Positions 16,863 to 25,338 of a stretch of DNA of 64,000 nucleotides are shown here, one piece after another. The stretch's first letter is position 1. Each line of letters starts with the position of its first letter. The translations under genes were made by a program, and so were the position numbers. The DNA comes from JBJYKD01 sp049310025 (lineage in GTDB: Bacteria; Bacillota; Thermosediminibacteria; Thermosediminibacterales; Tepidanaerobacteraceae). Under the pieces are notes generated by a model, which did no database searches, was not told where the DNA came from, and saw nothing but the letters and a program-made list of their open reading frames with translations. Location of the stretch: NCBI RefSeq assembly GCF_049310025.1, contig NZ_JBJYKD010000001.1:132830-196829 (forward strand), in the 5' to 3' direction.

Positions 16863-19853
16863 TTAGTTTAAACTCACAAGACTTTCTAAAAAAACTTTTT
16901 TTATTTCTTCTGAGGTAGACAAAAGCTTTAACTTCAAAATAAAACTTCGATTTTCAATCAAAGAATACAAACTTCTAATAATATCTTTTGAATCTTGTTT
17001 TAGCGCCATCATCAAAACTATTTCTGCCTCTTTTTCTGCCGCCCATGCCACGGGATTTTTTAAAATTGCTACGGCAATCGCAGGTTTTATTACGTTTTCG
17101 GGGCTGCCGTGGGGTATGGCGACATTATTTTCAAACAGGGTGGGACCCATTACTTCCCTTTTGTAAACGTCCAGCAAAAATTTTTCATTAACATGTCCGC
17201 TGTTTATCAATAAGTTCCCCAGCCCGTCCAGGACTTCGTTTTTCGTACCAAAATCCGCAGGCGCGACTATTAAATCTTCATAGAACACATCGGCTAAAGG
17301 CAAAACACCAGGGTGCCTTCTATCTATCGTTTGCGAGTGGGCCCGTAATTTAAGGATTTCTGTTATTTTACCAACGGATTTACCGTTGATTATTTCTTCC
17401 AGAGGAATAAAGGGGATGCGGGAATCTTCGGGGTTTACCGTTCCAACTACCGCTACCACGTTTTTCTCCGTTTTAATTTTTTCTATTTTAAATTTAATAT
17501 CTTCATCTCCCATAACCCCAACAGGAATTATTTCAGCTCTTTCACGTATATCCGGAATCATTTTTTCAATAAGGCTTTTAAGCTTGATGGCCGTGCCTTC
17601 TCCGGTTATGCATACGGTGAGGATGGCGCATTTATCTTCATTCCGGACAGTTTCAATTGGTATCAACCTGCCAAGCCCTACTTTGTCTTTGTCTATACTC
17701 TCCACAATTTCATCCAATGTGGTATCGGGTAAAATCGCCCTCCTCACCGCTTCCAGCACCATTATGGTATCCACGCGCCCGACCGTTTTGGTGGGAATCC
17801 CTGTTTTCTGGGTGATTATTTCTCCAAAAGTTATAAGTGAACCCATATCCACCAGTAGAAGAACACCTTTGCCTTCATCGACCTTCTTTACTACTTCCAA
17901 GGCCTTTTGAAGGGCGGATTCGGGTCTTTCGTCCAGGGACATTTCTATTGCAACAGCATGATTTACTCCCAGAAGGCGGTTTGCCACATCGGCCATACCC
18001 TGAGCAACATGGCCGTGAGTCAAGACCACTACCCCCACGCGCCCTTTTTTGAAATCCACAGGATGTGTTATGGTGCGAAGATACATGGCCACAAACCCGA
18101 TTTCATCATCAGGCATTTTATATCCCGAAGAGCTTTCTATCACTTGTACCATCTCTTCTGCCACTTTGTATTCAAGCCTGTATTCATTTTTTACTTTTTC
18201 AAGTTGAGGATTGATAATGGGCTTCCCCTGCTGTAACCGTTCCAATGTAGCGCTCAAGTGTATGGCCAGGCAGTAGAACAGATGGTTGTCCATTCTGCCC
18301 AGCTTTCTCTCCGCTATTTTTGTCATCTTTTCTGCCATATCAACAATCTTATGCCCCACTATTCCAACAAGATCGTGCTTTGCCAGCATTTGATGGCTTG
18401 TTTCAAATTGTCTAACCAGCTGCTGGAACCTAATTTCCAGTTCGCCGCCTATAACTCTATTTATCACTTCCTGGCTTAATCCCTGCTCCTGTAATTCCTG
18501 ATATTTTTGCTCTATATACTGATATATCTCCTGAGGAAGTATATAAAGGTCTTCTTTGGGCATAATCTTTGTGGGCATTTCGCCCGGGCTCACAATAAAA
18601 TCTCCTTTTAGAAATTTTTCCACCTCTGGATTCCGCTGCTGGATCTTGAGCAATCCCCTCCTGGCATGAGTTGGCAAATCTATCAGGTCTATGTCTATGT
18701 GCTCCTGTTGACTTCCCACATAAGTCAAAAATCCCCTGGCACACGCTACCTGGATATCGCTCCTGAGCTGGCCGATATTGCCCGGACAATCGTAGAGCAG
18801 CAGTGCCCTCAAGGCTTCCTGGGTTACTTTTATCTTAACCCCTATTCTGTCCGCTTCTTTGCTGAAAAACTCCTTTATGATTTCATATCGCTCTACAAGA
18901 GGCCTGGCGGAGAGGGGCGGAAGCTCGATTATCATGGGAATCCTGCGGCGAAATGTTAGAAGCAGTGATGATTCTATATCTTCGGTGGTGGCGGCTATAA
19001 TCATGACGTTGGCGCTTCTTACATTTTCCGTCTCCCCCAACCGCCGGAATTTTCCTTTATCCATTAAAAAGTAAAGCAATTCCTGCCCTTCGGGCGGCAG
19101 GCGGTGCACCTCGTCTAGAAAAAGAATTCCTCCGTTAGCCTTCTCAACCAATCCTTCTTTGGCTGAATCGGCGCCGGTATATGCCCCTTTTACATGTCCG
19201 AAGAGCTGGGATAAAAGAAGCTGGGGATTTTCCGCATAGTCAGCGCAGTTAAAAACCACAAAGGGAGCGTTTGAAGGCAACCTCCCAATCTCAACGGCAA
19301 AACTGTGCATAGCTTCCGCCAGATTGCTTTTCCCCACCCCGGTCGGCCCCAGTATCAATGTATGAAGGCCGTGAGGCGGGTACAGTATTGCGGCTTTGGC
19401 CTGCTGGACCTGGGGCTTCAGGCTGCCGTCAAAGCCTATAATTCTCTCAAAAGCCGTTGACGAAATGTAATTGTTCGACCTGTTATTCTCGGTGTGCTTG
19501 ACGGGTTCAATGCTGTACCGATTTGTTTTGGATAAATTGTTTTGAATATTCGTTATATTTTGTTTTATTTCTTTTTTTAACTGTGAGACTATGAACCGGG
19601 AAACATAAAATCCCCGCTTATTTATTTCCCTGGTCAATTCCCTATCCGAAATTTTAACGTTTTGATAAAGTATTTCCGAAATAGCTTTGATTAAAAGGGG
19701 TTTCCGCCTTTCCCTTGAATCGGGGATCCCCAGTTCCCCTCTCAAAATAGTTACCTCATCCCGCCTGGTGCCAAGGAGCGACGCCAGCTGGTCATCGGTG
19801 TAAGGGTTTTTCTTGTCTTCAGTTTGTATCAACTTTACCAGCCGGTCTTTCAC
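16863..19853 (-). CDS. LevR-like sigma-54 activator with PRD and PTS domains
   Basis: The 996-residue regulator has an N-terminal HTH region (about 15-90), an AAA+ domain (about 150-395) with GPTGVGKSN and GAYTGAD (a variant of the sigma-54 contact motif GAFTGA), a PRD (about 470-580) with conserved His in CLAIHLSATLERL, an EIIA-Man-like domain with LTHGHVAQGM, a GatB-like region, and a C-terminal EIIA domain with NNVAIPHGSPENV. PTS phosphorylation of these domains would tie activation to sugar transport. It should activate the sigma-54 promoter directly downstream. GTG 19853, 8 bases after GAGGGGG, is preferred over a start at 19910. The C-terminal EIIA in place of a second PRD is notable. 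Confidence 0.88.
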   Translation of the reverse strand: MKDRLVKLIQTEDKKNPYTDDQLASLLGTRRDEVTILRGELGIPDSRERRKPLLIKAISEILYQNVKISDRELTREINKRGFYVSRFIVSQLKKEIKQNITNIQNNLSKTNRYSIEPVKHTENNRSNNYISSTAFERIIGFDGSLKPQVQQAKAAILYPPHGLHTLILGPTGVGKSNLAEAMHSFAVEIGRLPSNAPFVVFNCADYAENPQLLLSQLFGHVKGAYTGADSAKEGLVEKANGGILFLDEVHRLPPEGQELLYFLMDKGKFRRLGETENVRSANVMIIAATTEDIESSLLLTFRRRIPMIIELPPLSARPLVERYEIIKEFFSKEADRIGVKIKVTQEALRALLLYDCPGNIGQLRSDIQVACARGFLTYVGSQQEHIDIDLIDLPTHARRGLLKIQQRNPEVEKFLKGDFIVSPGEMPTKIMPKEDLYILPQEIYQYIEQKYQELQEQGLSQEVINRVIGGELEIRFQQLVRQFETSHQMLAKHDLVGIVGHKIVDMAEKMTKIAERKLGRMDNHLFYCLAIHLSATLERLQQGKPIINPQLEKVKNEYRLEYKVAEEMVQVIESSSGYKMPDDEIGFVAMYLRTITHPVDFKKGRVGVVVLTHGHVAQGMADVANRLLGVNHAVAIEMSLDERPESALQKALEVVKKVDEGKGVLLLVDMGSLITFGEIITQKTGIPTKTVGRVDTIMVLEAVRRAILPDTTLDEIVESIDKDKVGLGRLIPIETVRNEDKCAILTVCITGEGTAIKLKSLIEKMIPDIRERAEIIPVGVMGDEDIKFKIEKIKTEKNVVAVVGTVNPEDSRIPFIPLEEIINGKSVGKITEILKLRAHSQTIDRRHPGVLPLADVFYEDLIVAPADFGTKNEVLDGLGNLLINSGHVNEKFLLDVYKREVMGPTLFENNVAIPHGSPENVIKPAIAVAILKNPVAWAAEKEAEIVLMMALKQDSKDIIRSLYSLIENRSFILKLKLLSTSEEIKKVFLESLVSLN

Positions 19854-19957
19854 CCATTTCACCCCCTCGAACAATTTAATTAATGCAACTTTTATACCAT
19901 TGAATGGCATACATTGTTGAATATATCGTTATCTTTATTTAATTTTTTATTTTTTTA

Positions 19958-19986
19958 TTTATAAGCGAATTATGCCGTTATGTAAA
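19958..19986 (-). promoter_or_regulatory. Probable sigma-A promoter of the LevR-like gene
   Basis: On the minus strand TTTACA (19986-19981) and TATAAA (19963-19958) are 17 bases apart, about 105 bases upstream of the GTG start. Confidence 0.5.
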
Positions 19987-20075
19987 CAAATTATACCACA
20001 TTTTATTCCATAGCTTTATCAGTAGATCAATGGCAAAGGCGGTAAGAAAAAGGTTAATATCCAGTAATTTATAAG

Positions 20076-20110
20076 GATATTAAAAGGGCCTGCTTCAAGT
20101 AGCAGGCCCT
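20076..20110 (-). terminator. Intrinsic terminator of the small membrane protein gene
   Basis: AGGGCCTGCT and AGCAGGCCCT form a perfect 10-bp stem around a 6-base loop (20085-20110). A T-rich stretch follows on the minus strand. The stem overlaps the stop codon of the gene. Confidence 0.88.
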
Positions 20111-20468
20111 ATTGCTGAATTTTAACATTATCTCTTCTGTATACTTTTGCGTAATAGATTATATCAAGAATATTATTGATCACTCCGGCGCCCCTTGCAA
20201 ATATAAGCCCTGTAAACATCGGGCCCAAGACGGAAATCCTGAACGGTATTCCAGCCAGAGCGAAAATATCAAGATTTACACCGACGGCTATAATGACCGA
20301 TATAACCGTATTTATTACGTCTCTTCGTTCTTCTTCAGACCACTCCGCCATAGGTTTTGAAATTATGCCCCATACAAGCAGTATGGTCTTTGTAAGGGAT
20401 TCTATGACTACAGAAAGCACTGTTACGACTTTGACCACGTCCACCACTTTCCCCTCCATTTCATTCAA
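20109..20468 (-). CDS. Small membrane protein, function unknown
   Basis: The 119-residue product has about three hydrophobic segments (VVTVLSVVIESLTKTILLVWG, VINTVISVIIAVGVNLDIFAL with a following GLIFARG region). The profile recalls small holin-like or conserved clostridial membrane proteins, but I do not recognise a family with confidence. The start is TTG at 20468 or ATG at 20459; AGGAAAG lies just upstream. It sits alone between uvrC and the LevR-like gene with its own terminator. Confidence 0.6.
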   Translation of the reverse strand: MNEMEGKVVDVVKVVTVLSVVIESLTKTILLVWGIISKPMAEWSEEERRDVINTVISVIIAVGVNLDIFALAGIPFRISVLGPMFTGLIFARGAGVINNILDIIYYAKVYRRDNVKIQQ

Positions 20469-20521
20469 TCTTTCCTAATGTATAAAATATGCTATAACAG
20501 TTATTTTTGAAACATATGAGT

Positions 20522-22345
20522 CTAATTTTTATGAAAATAATCATACACCGCCTGAGCGGCTTTTGTGTTCATCCCCGGCACTCTGGAAAGCTCCTCCACC
20601 GAAGCCTTTTTTATACCTTCTATGCCGCCGAATACCTGCAGCAAAGCCAGCCGGCGGGTCTTCCCTATGCCGGGTATATCATCCAGGACCGAGTGAAGGT
20701 TTCGCTTGCTCCGGAGCTTCCTGTGGAAACTGATAGCAAAACGATGGGCTTCGTCCCTCACCCGCTGGAGCAGGTAAAGGGCCTCTGAATCCCGGGGTAA
20801 TATAATAGGATCGTCTTTTCCCTCCACAAAGATGTGTTCGAATTCTTTAGCAAGGGCTATTGTAGGAATATGAGAAAGGTTCAATTCCCCAAGCGCATCC
20901 CTGGCATACTTTAGCTGGCCTTTTCCGCCGTCTATGAGGAGCAGGTCCGGAAAATCCTTAAACTTTTCGTCTCCCTCAATACCGCGCTTAAACCTGCGGA
21001 GAACCGCTTCCTTCATACTCTCGAAGTCATTGGGCCCATCCACCGTCTTAATCTTGAATTTCCTGTAATCCTGTTTTTTCGGCATGCCTTCTTCAAAAAC
21101 CACCATAGAGGCCACCGATTCTGTGCCCTGGGTATTGGAAATGTCAAAAGCCTCAATCCGGTTAGGCACATCTTCAAGATTCAAATAAATCTTCAGTTCT
21201 TCCAGGGCCTTTTTATTCCTCAACTTTTCCCTGTCTTCTATGCTCTCCCTTTGATCAAGGAAGCTCCTGGCGTTTTCCGCCACCATCCGGGCCAGCTGCT
21301 TCTTCTCACCGCGCCGCGGCACTATTATGCTCACCCTCGAACCCTTTTTGCGGGAAAGCCAATCTTCGATAGTCTTGATGTCATCTATTTCTTCTTCAAC
21401 AATAATTTCCCTGGGTATGAAAGCAGCGCCGTCGTAAAATTGTTTGACAAAAGAAGTCATTATCTCCTTTCTCTCCACTCCATCGGTATTTTTTAATATG
21501 AAGGGTTCCCGTTCTACCAGCTTTCCCTCCCGGATAAAAAACACCTGAATGCAAACCGTATCAAACCCCCGGGCCATGGCAATGACATCCTGATCCACCG
21601 GATTCGTGGACACTATTTTCTGTTTTTCCCGGACTTTTTCCAGGGCCACAATCTGGTTCCGGAGGACCGCCGCCCATTCAAAATCAAGGTTTTCCGCGGC
21701 TTTTTCCATTTTCTCTTTCAACTGAGCGATAAGGGCTTCCTGCTTGCCTTCCAGGAACATCATGACGTTCTTTATTATTTCATTATATTCCTTTTCATCA
21801 ATATTTCCCTGGCAGGGCGCAAGGCACCTCTTAATGTGGAAATTGAGGCACGGTCGCTCTTTCAGCGGAAGTTCGCTTAAATCCTTCTTGCAGGCCCGAA
21901 CGGGAAATATCTTCCTTATTACATCAATGGCGTCTCTCATGGCCCCGGCATCGGCATAAGGGCCAAAATATTTGGCTCCATCCTTTTTCACCCTCCGAAC
22001 CACCTGAATACGGGGAAACGGTTCATTTAAAGTAATCTTTATATAAGGGTATTGTTTGTCGTCCCGGAGGAGGATGTTGTATTTTGGGCGGTGGAATTTT
22101 ATTAGGTTGCACTCGAGTATAAGCGCCTCCACCTCGGAATCTGTGACGATGTATTCAATATCCTCTATTTTCGGGACCATAGAGGCCACTTTCAGCGGAA
22201 GGTTTTTGGAAGACTGGAAATAAGACCGCACCCGGTTCTTTAAAGAAACGGCCTTACCCACATATATTACCTTCCCTCTCCTGTCCTTCATGATATAAAC
22301 GCCGGGTTTTTCGGGAAAAGAGGATATTTTTTCGGAATTAAACAT
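20522..22345 (-). CDS. uvrC: UvrC excinuclease subunit
   Basis: The 607-residue protein has the N-terminal GIY-YIG nuclease (PGVYIMKDRRGKVIYVGKA) making the 3' incision, a UVR helix pair near residues 200-235 that binds UvrB, the RNase H-like domain making the 5' incision (LLIDGGKGQL), and C-terminal helix-hairpin-helix motifs (LDDIPGIGKTRRLALL). It acts in nucleotide excision repair. The length is typical. uvrA and uvrB are not in the window. Confidence 0.97.
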   Translation of the reverse strand: MFNSEKISSFPEKPGVYIMKDRRGKVIYVGKAVSLKNRVRSYFQSSKNLPLKVASMVPKIEDIEYIVTDSEVEALILECNLIKFHRPKYNILLRDDKQYPYIKITLNEPFPRIQVVRRVKKDGAKYFGPYADAGAMRDAIDVIRKIFPVRACKKDLSELPLKERPCLNFHIKRCLAPCQGNIDEKEYNEIIKNVMMFLEGKQEALIAQLKEKMEKAAENLDFEWAAVLRNQIVALEKVREKQKIVSTNPVDQDVIAMARGFDTVCIQVFFIREGKLVEREPFILKNTDGVERKEIMTSFVKQFYDGAAFIPREIIVEEEIDDIKTIEDWLSRKKGSRVSIIVPRRGEKKQLARMVAENARSFLDQRESIEDREKLRNKKALEELKIYLNLEDVPNRIEAFDISNTQGTESVASMVVFEEGMPKKQDYRKFKIKTVDGPNDFESMKEAVLRRFKRGIEGDEKFKDFPDLLLIDGGKGQLKYARDALGELNLSHIPTIALAKEFEHIFVEGKDDPIILPRDSEALYLLQRVRDEAHRFAISFHRKLRSKRNLHSVLDDIPGIGKTRRLALLQVFGGIEGIKKASVEELSRVPGMNTKAAQAVYDYFHKN

Positions 22346-22389
22346 AAAAAAATCCCTCCCGGCTTTATTATACCATATGCGGGAGAGTT

Positions 22390-22764
22390 CTAAATCTTTC
22401 TGTTGACGTGGTTCACATGGTCAAAGCCTTCACCGATGATGTGGACCACATGATCGTCGTCAAGAGTGTAATACACCTGTTTCCCTTCTCTCCGGAATTT
22501 CACCAGGTGGGAGGCCCGCAGGAGCCTCAGATGATGGGAAACGTTGGAAACCGTAGTATTCAATATTGTGGCAATATCGCAAACACACAGTTCCTCCTTT
22601 GATAAAATATATAGAATTTTGGCCCGGGTCTCGTCCGCCAGCACCTTAAAGAGTTCCGCCAGGGCCGACATCTCAGGAACGGTTCCCATAAGCCTTTTTA
22701 CCTTGTCTTCATCCAGACAAAATGCATCACAAAAATCCGCATCCTCATTGCGTTTTGGCTCCAT
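22390..22764 (-). CDS. CadC/SmtB-type metal-sensing ArsR repressor
   Basis: The 124-residue winged-helix protein has the alpha-3 metal-site motif ELCVCD, recognition helix SNVSHHLRLLRAS, an N-terminal Cys pair (FCDAFCLDEDKV) as in CadC, and His/Asp-rich C-terminal residues (DDDHVVHIIGEGFDHVNHVN) like the alpha-5 site. It should repress a metal efflux gene until Cd, Pb or Zn binds. No P-type ATPase or efflux gene is adjacent, so it acts in trans or on itself. It lies between uvrC and mobB, on the same strand. Confidence 0.88.
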   Translation of the reverse strand: MEPKRNEDADFCDAFCLDEDKVKRLMGTVPEMSALAELFKVLADETRAKILYILSKEELCVCDIATILNTTVSNVSHHLRLLRASHLVKFRREGKQVYYTLDDDHVVHIIGEGFDHVNHVNRKI

Positions 22765-22847
22765 CAGAATGCCCCCATAAACCTCCAGGATTTTTATCCG
22801 CCTTCTAAAGCAATTATACCAGAGTCTTTATTATTATTTCACTCTAT

Positions 22848-23426
22848 TTAATTCTTATATAAAAATTCTTTTATAAACCCCGTTATTCCTTCCACATCCG
22901 AAAATAAAAAAACGGGAATCGAGCGGCCCTTAATCTCCAACCTGAGACCTGTGCCGCACCGCTCGTCGCTTTTTTTAACATCTACGGCGGCAAAATGGCG
23001 CTTTAGGGTCTCTGTAATTTTCTTTTCATCTATAACCACGGCCATGGCATTTTCATCATGCAGGAGGTCAAAGCCTTCCTCGATGCCCTCCTTTTTTAAG
23101 ACCATTATCTTTGGTATTTTCGCCGCCTTGTAACCTTCCACCAGGATTATGTCACACGCGGCCATTTCCTGTATTATTTGAAAAAGGGATTTTTCTTCCA
23201 TCTGCCTCGAAATCTTCAGCATTGCGTCTTTGCCCGCCGCGACAACCTCGTCGGCTCCAGCCCGGAAAAATTTGCCCGTATCCTTTTGACCCGGCTCCAT
23301 TTGGTGATGGGTGTGCTTTATAACCCCTACTTTCATGCCTTCCGTCTTTAACCTTTTAATTATCTGTTCCAGAAGGGTGGTCTTGCCGCTGCCGGAAAAT
23401 CCGGCAAAACCCACAACAACCGCCAT
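22848..23426 (-). CDS. mobB: MobB: molybdopterin-guanine dinucleotide biosynthesis adapter
   Basis: The 192-residue P-loop protein begins MAVVVGFAGFSGSGKTTLLE and contains VGVIKHTHH and a VEGYK switch-like segment, as in MobB. It binds GTP and supports MobA in attaching GMP to molybdopterin for molybdo- or tungsto-enzymes. It stands apart from other Mo-cofactor genes here; a ModE-like regulator is at 59821-60174. Confidence 0.93.
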   Translation of the reverse strand: MAVVVGFAGFSGSGKTTLLEQIIKRLKTEGMKVGVIKHTHHQMEPGQKDTGKFFRAGADEVVAAGKDAMLKISRQMEEKSLFQIIQEMAACDIILVEGYKAAKIPKIMVLKKEGIEEGFDLLHDENAMAVVIDEKKITETLKRHFAAVDVKKSDERCGTGLRLEIKGRSIPVFLFSDVEGITGFIKEFLYKN

Positions 23427-23582
23427 GCGCCCTCACCTCACTATTTAAAGATTCTACATCCCGCTCAATTTTTCCTCTATAAAGCTGTTTTTTAAACTCC
23501 GAATCAGCCGTTTGACAGATTCAACATTTCAGGTCTTTTATCTGCCGGCAAATAAAGCAGGGCTGCAGAACACGCATGACAA

Positions 23583-23605
23583 CAAAAAGGCCGGTAAATC
23601 CCGGC
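23583..23605 (-). terminator. Intrinsic terminator of the alanine symporter gene
   Basis: On the minus strand GGCCGG and CCGGCC form a 6-bp stem with a 6-base loop, followed by TTTTT. It is just after the symporter stop. Confidence 0.8.
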
Positions 23606-23613
23606 CCGAATTT

Positions 23614-24975
23614 TTATTTCGCTGTCAGTATGGATTTATCCTCAGCTTCCAGATTTCCTTCCCAGATATATTTTCTGGTCTCGATCACAAGAACTCCGCT
23701 GAGGGCTATTAGGGAAATCAGGTTTGGTATGGCCATGAGGCCGTTGAATATATCGGCAAATCCCCACACAATATCGAGTTTGGTCACCGATCCCACAAAG
23801 GCGGCAATGACCCACAACCAGCGATAGGGCGTTACGGCCTTTGTGCCGAGAAGGTATTCTACGGCTTTTTCGCAATAATAGGACCAGCCGAGAATGGTGG
23901 AATACACAAAGGTCAAAAGGCCTATGGTGAGAGTAACGGGACCTATCACGGGAATATGCTCAAAGGCTGTCTTAGTAAGCTCGGCTCCTTTAAGGCCGGT
24001 CTCCCAGCTGCCGGTGGTAACGAGCACCAGGCCCGTCATCAAACAAATGATAACAGTATCCCAGAAAGTACCCGTCATCTGGACCAGGGCCTGTCGGGCG
24101 GCGTTTGGGGTCTGGGCCGCGGCCGCCGCTATGGGTGCGCTGCCCAAACCGGACTCATTGGAGAAGAGGCCGCGGGCCACACCGTAGCGGATGGCCTGCA
24201 TAACGGTGGCGCCGGCAAATCCTCCCGTTACCGCCTGGCCGGTAAAAGCGCTCTTCAATATGGTAACAATGGCGCCCGGAATAGCCGCTGCGTTCATAGC
24301 AAGTATAATCAAACATCCGAGTATATATATTATTGCCATAAACGGCACCAGAGCCTCGCAAACCCGGGCTATGCTCTTTATGCCGCCGATGATGACTATG
24401 CCGGTCAGCACGGCTATTATAAGACCTGTAATCCATGAAGGAACATTAAAAGTTGTTCTTACCATATCTGAAATCGAGTTGGCCTGAACCGTAACCCCAA
24501 TACCGAAACCTGCGATGGCGGTGAACAGCGCGAAGATGACGCCCAGCCATTTCATGCCAAGGCCCCGTTCCAGCACGTACATGGGACCGCCGGCCATCTG
24601 CCCCAGGGAGTTTTTTGTGCGGTATTTTACCGAAAGCAGGGCCTCCGCATATTTTGTGGCTATACCGAAAACGCCGGTAATCCATAGCCAGAAAACCGCC
24701 CCCGGTCCCCCCCAACCTACGGCGGTGGCTACACCCACGATGTTTCCGGTGCCCACCGTAGCCGCCAGAGCGGTGGTCAGAGCGCCGAAATGGCTCACAT
24801 CACCCTCGCCTTCCGAAGTCCTCGTAAGCGAAAGCTTAATCGCCTTAAATATATAACGCTGAATGCCCTTCAACCTGAAAGTTAAAAAAACATGAGTGCC
24901 CACCAGAAGAACCAGCATGGGCGGCCCCCATACTATATTACTCACTGATTTTAAAAATTTTTCCAGTACTTCCAT
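23614..24975 (-). CDS. Sodium:alanine symporter (AGCS family)
   Basis: The 453-residue integral membrane protein has about ten to eleven hydrophobic segments and AGCS signatures (GTGNIVGVATAVGWGGPGA, FSNESGLGSAPIAAAAAQT). It couples alanine or glycine uptake to Na+. The ATG at 24975 follows AGGAGG at about 7 bases; an upstream frame to 25047 lacks a ribosome site. It faces away from the ACT/AAA+ activator and, with alanine dehydrogenase, forms an alanine-use set. Confidence 0.94.
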   Translation of the reverse strand: MEVLEKFLKSVSNIVWGPPMLVLLVGTHVFLTFRLKGIQRYIFKAIKLSLTRTSEGEGDVSHFGALTTALAATVGTGNIVGVATAVGWGGPGAVFWLWITGVFGIATKYAEALLSVKYRTKNSLGQMAGGPMYVLERGLGMKWLGVIFALFTAIAGFGIGVTVQANSISDMVRTTFNVPSWITGLIIAVLTGIVIIGGIKSIARVCEALVPFMAIIYILGCLIILAMNAAAIPGAIVTILKSAFTGQAVTGGFAGATVMQAIRYGVARGLFSNESGLGSAPIAAAAAQTPNAARQALVQMTGTFWDTVIICLMTGLVLVTTGSWETGLKGAELTKTAFEHIPVIGPVTLTIGLLTFVYSTILGWSYYCEKAVEYLLGTKAVTPYRWLWVIAAFVGSVTKLDIVWGFADIFNGLMAIPNLISLIALSGVLVIETRKYIWEGNLEAEDKSILTAK

Positions 24976-25338
24976 AAAATACCTCCTAAATACTCTTTTT
25001 AAAAATTTCTTGCACCATATATTATTTTGGGAATTAATAAATCTCAAATCCCACCCCCTAACAAATTTAAAACTTTAACCCCACCTGAAAGCCAAAAATT
25101 AAAGCGGTATCGGTCTTTTTATTATATTACATTTGTCGCGCAAAATATATACCAGATTTCACGGCTGAGAGTCTGGCGAAAACCCGCAATTGTTATGTTC
25201 GTGAATATTCTTAATATATTATTAAGTTCCTGTCTTTTCAGATGGAACTTTTTGTTTCCATAGTTTCCACCGGGGCAGGATAATTTGAGGAAAATGTCGA
25301 ATATTAAGATGTATGATTTATCCGGGGGGGGGATAAAT
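24976..25338. other. Intergenic region between the alanine symporter and its divergent activator
   Basis: This 363-base gap holds the palindrome at 25243-25260 and an extra TTTCCA half-site at 25264-25269. No complete sigma-54 or sigma-A promoter for the symporter is evident. A TGGCG...CGC match at 25174-25189 has one base too few between its GG and GC cores. Confidence 0.6.
25243..25260. promoter_or_regulatory. Candidate activator-binding palindrome, copy 1
   Basis: TGGAACTTTTTGTTTCCA has TGGAA/TTCCA arms around 8 bases. The same arrangement recurs at 26895-26912 upstream of ald. It lies about 80 bases ahead of the activator start, so it may also control autoregulation or the divergent symporter. 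Confidence 0.65.

Noticed and set aside
25174..25189. TGGCG...CGC sigma-54-like site upstream of the activator gene
   Set aside because: Only 9 bases separate the GG and GC cores instead of 10, and the -12 part is not TTGC.
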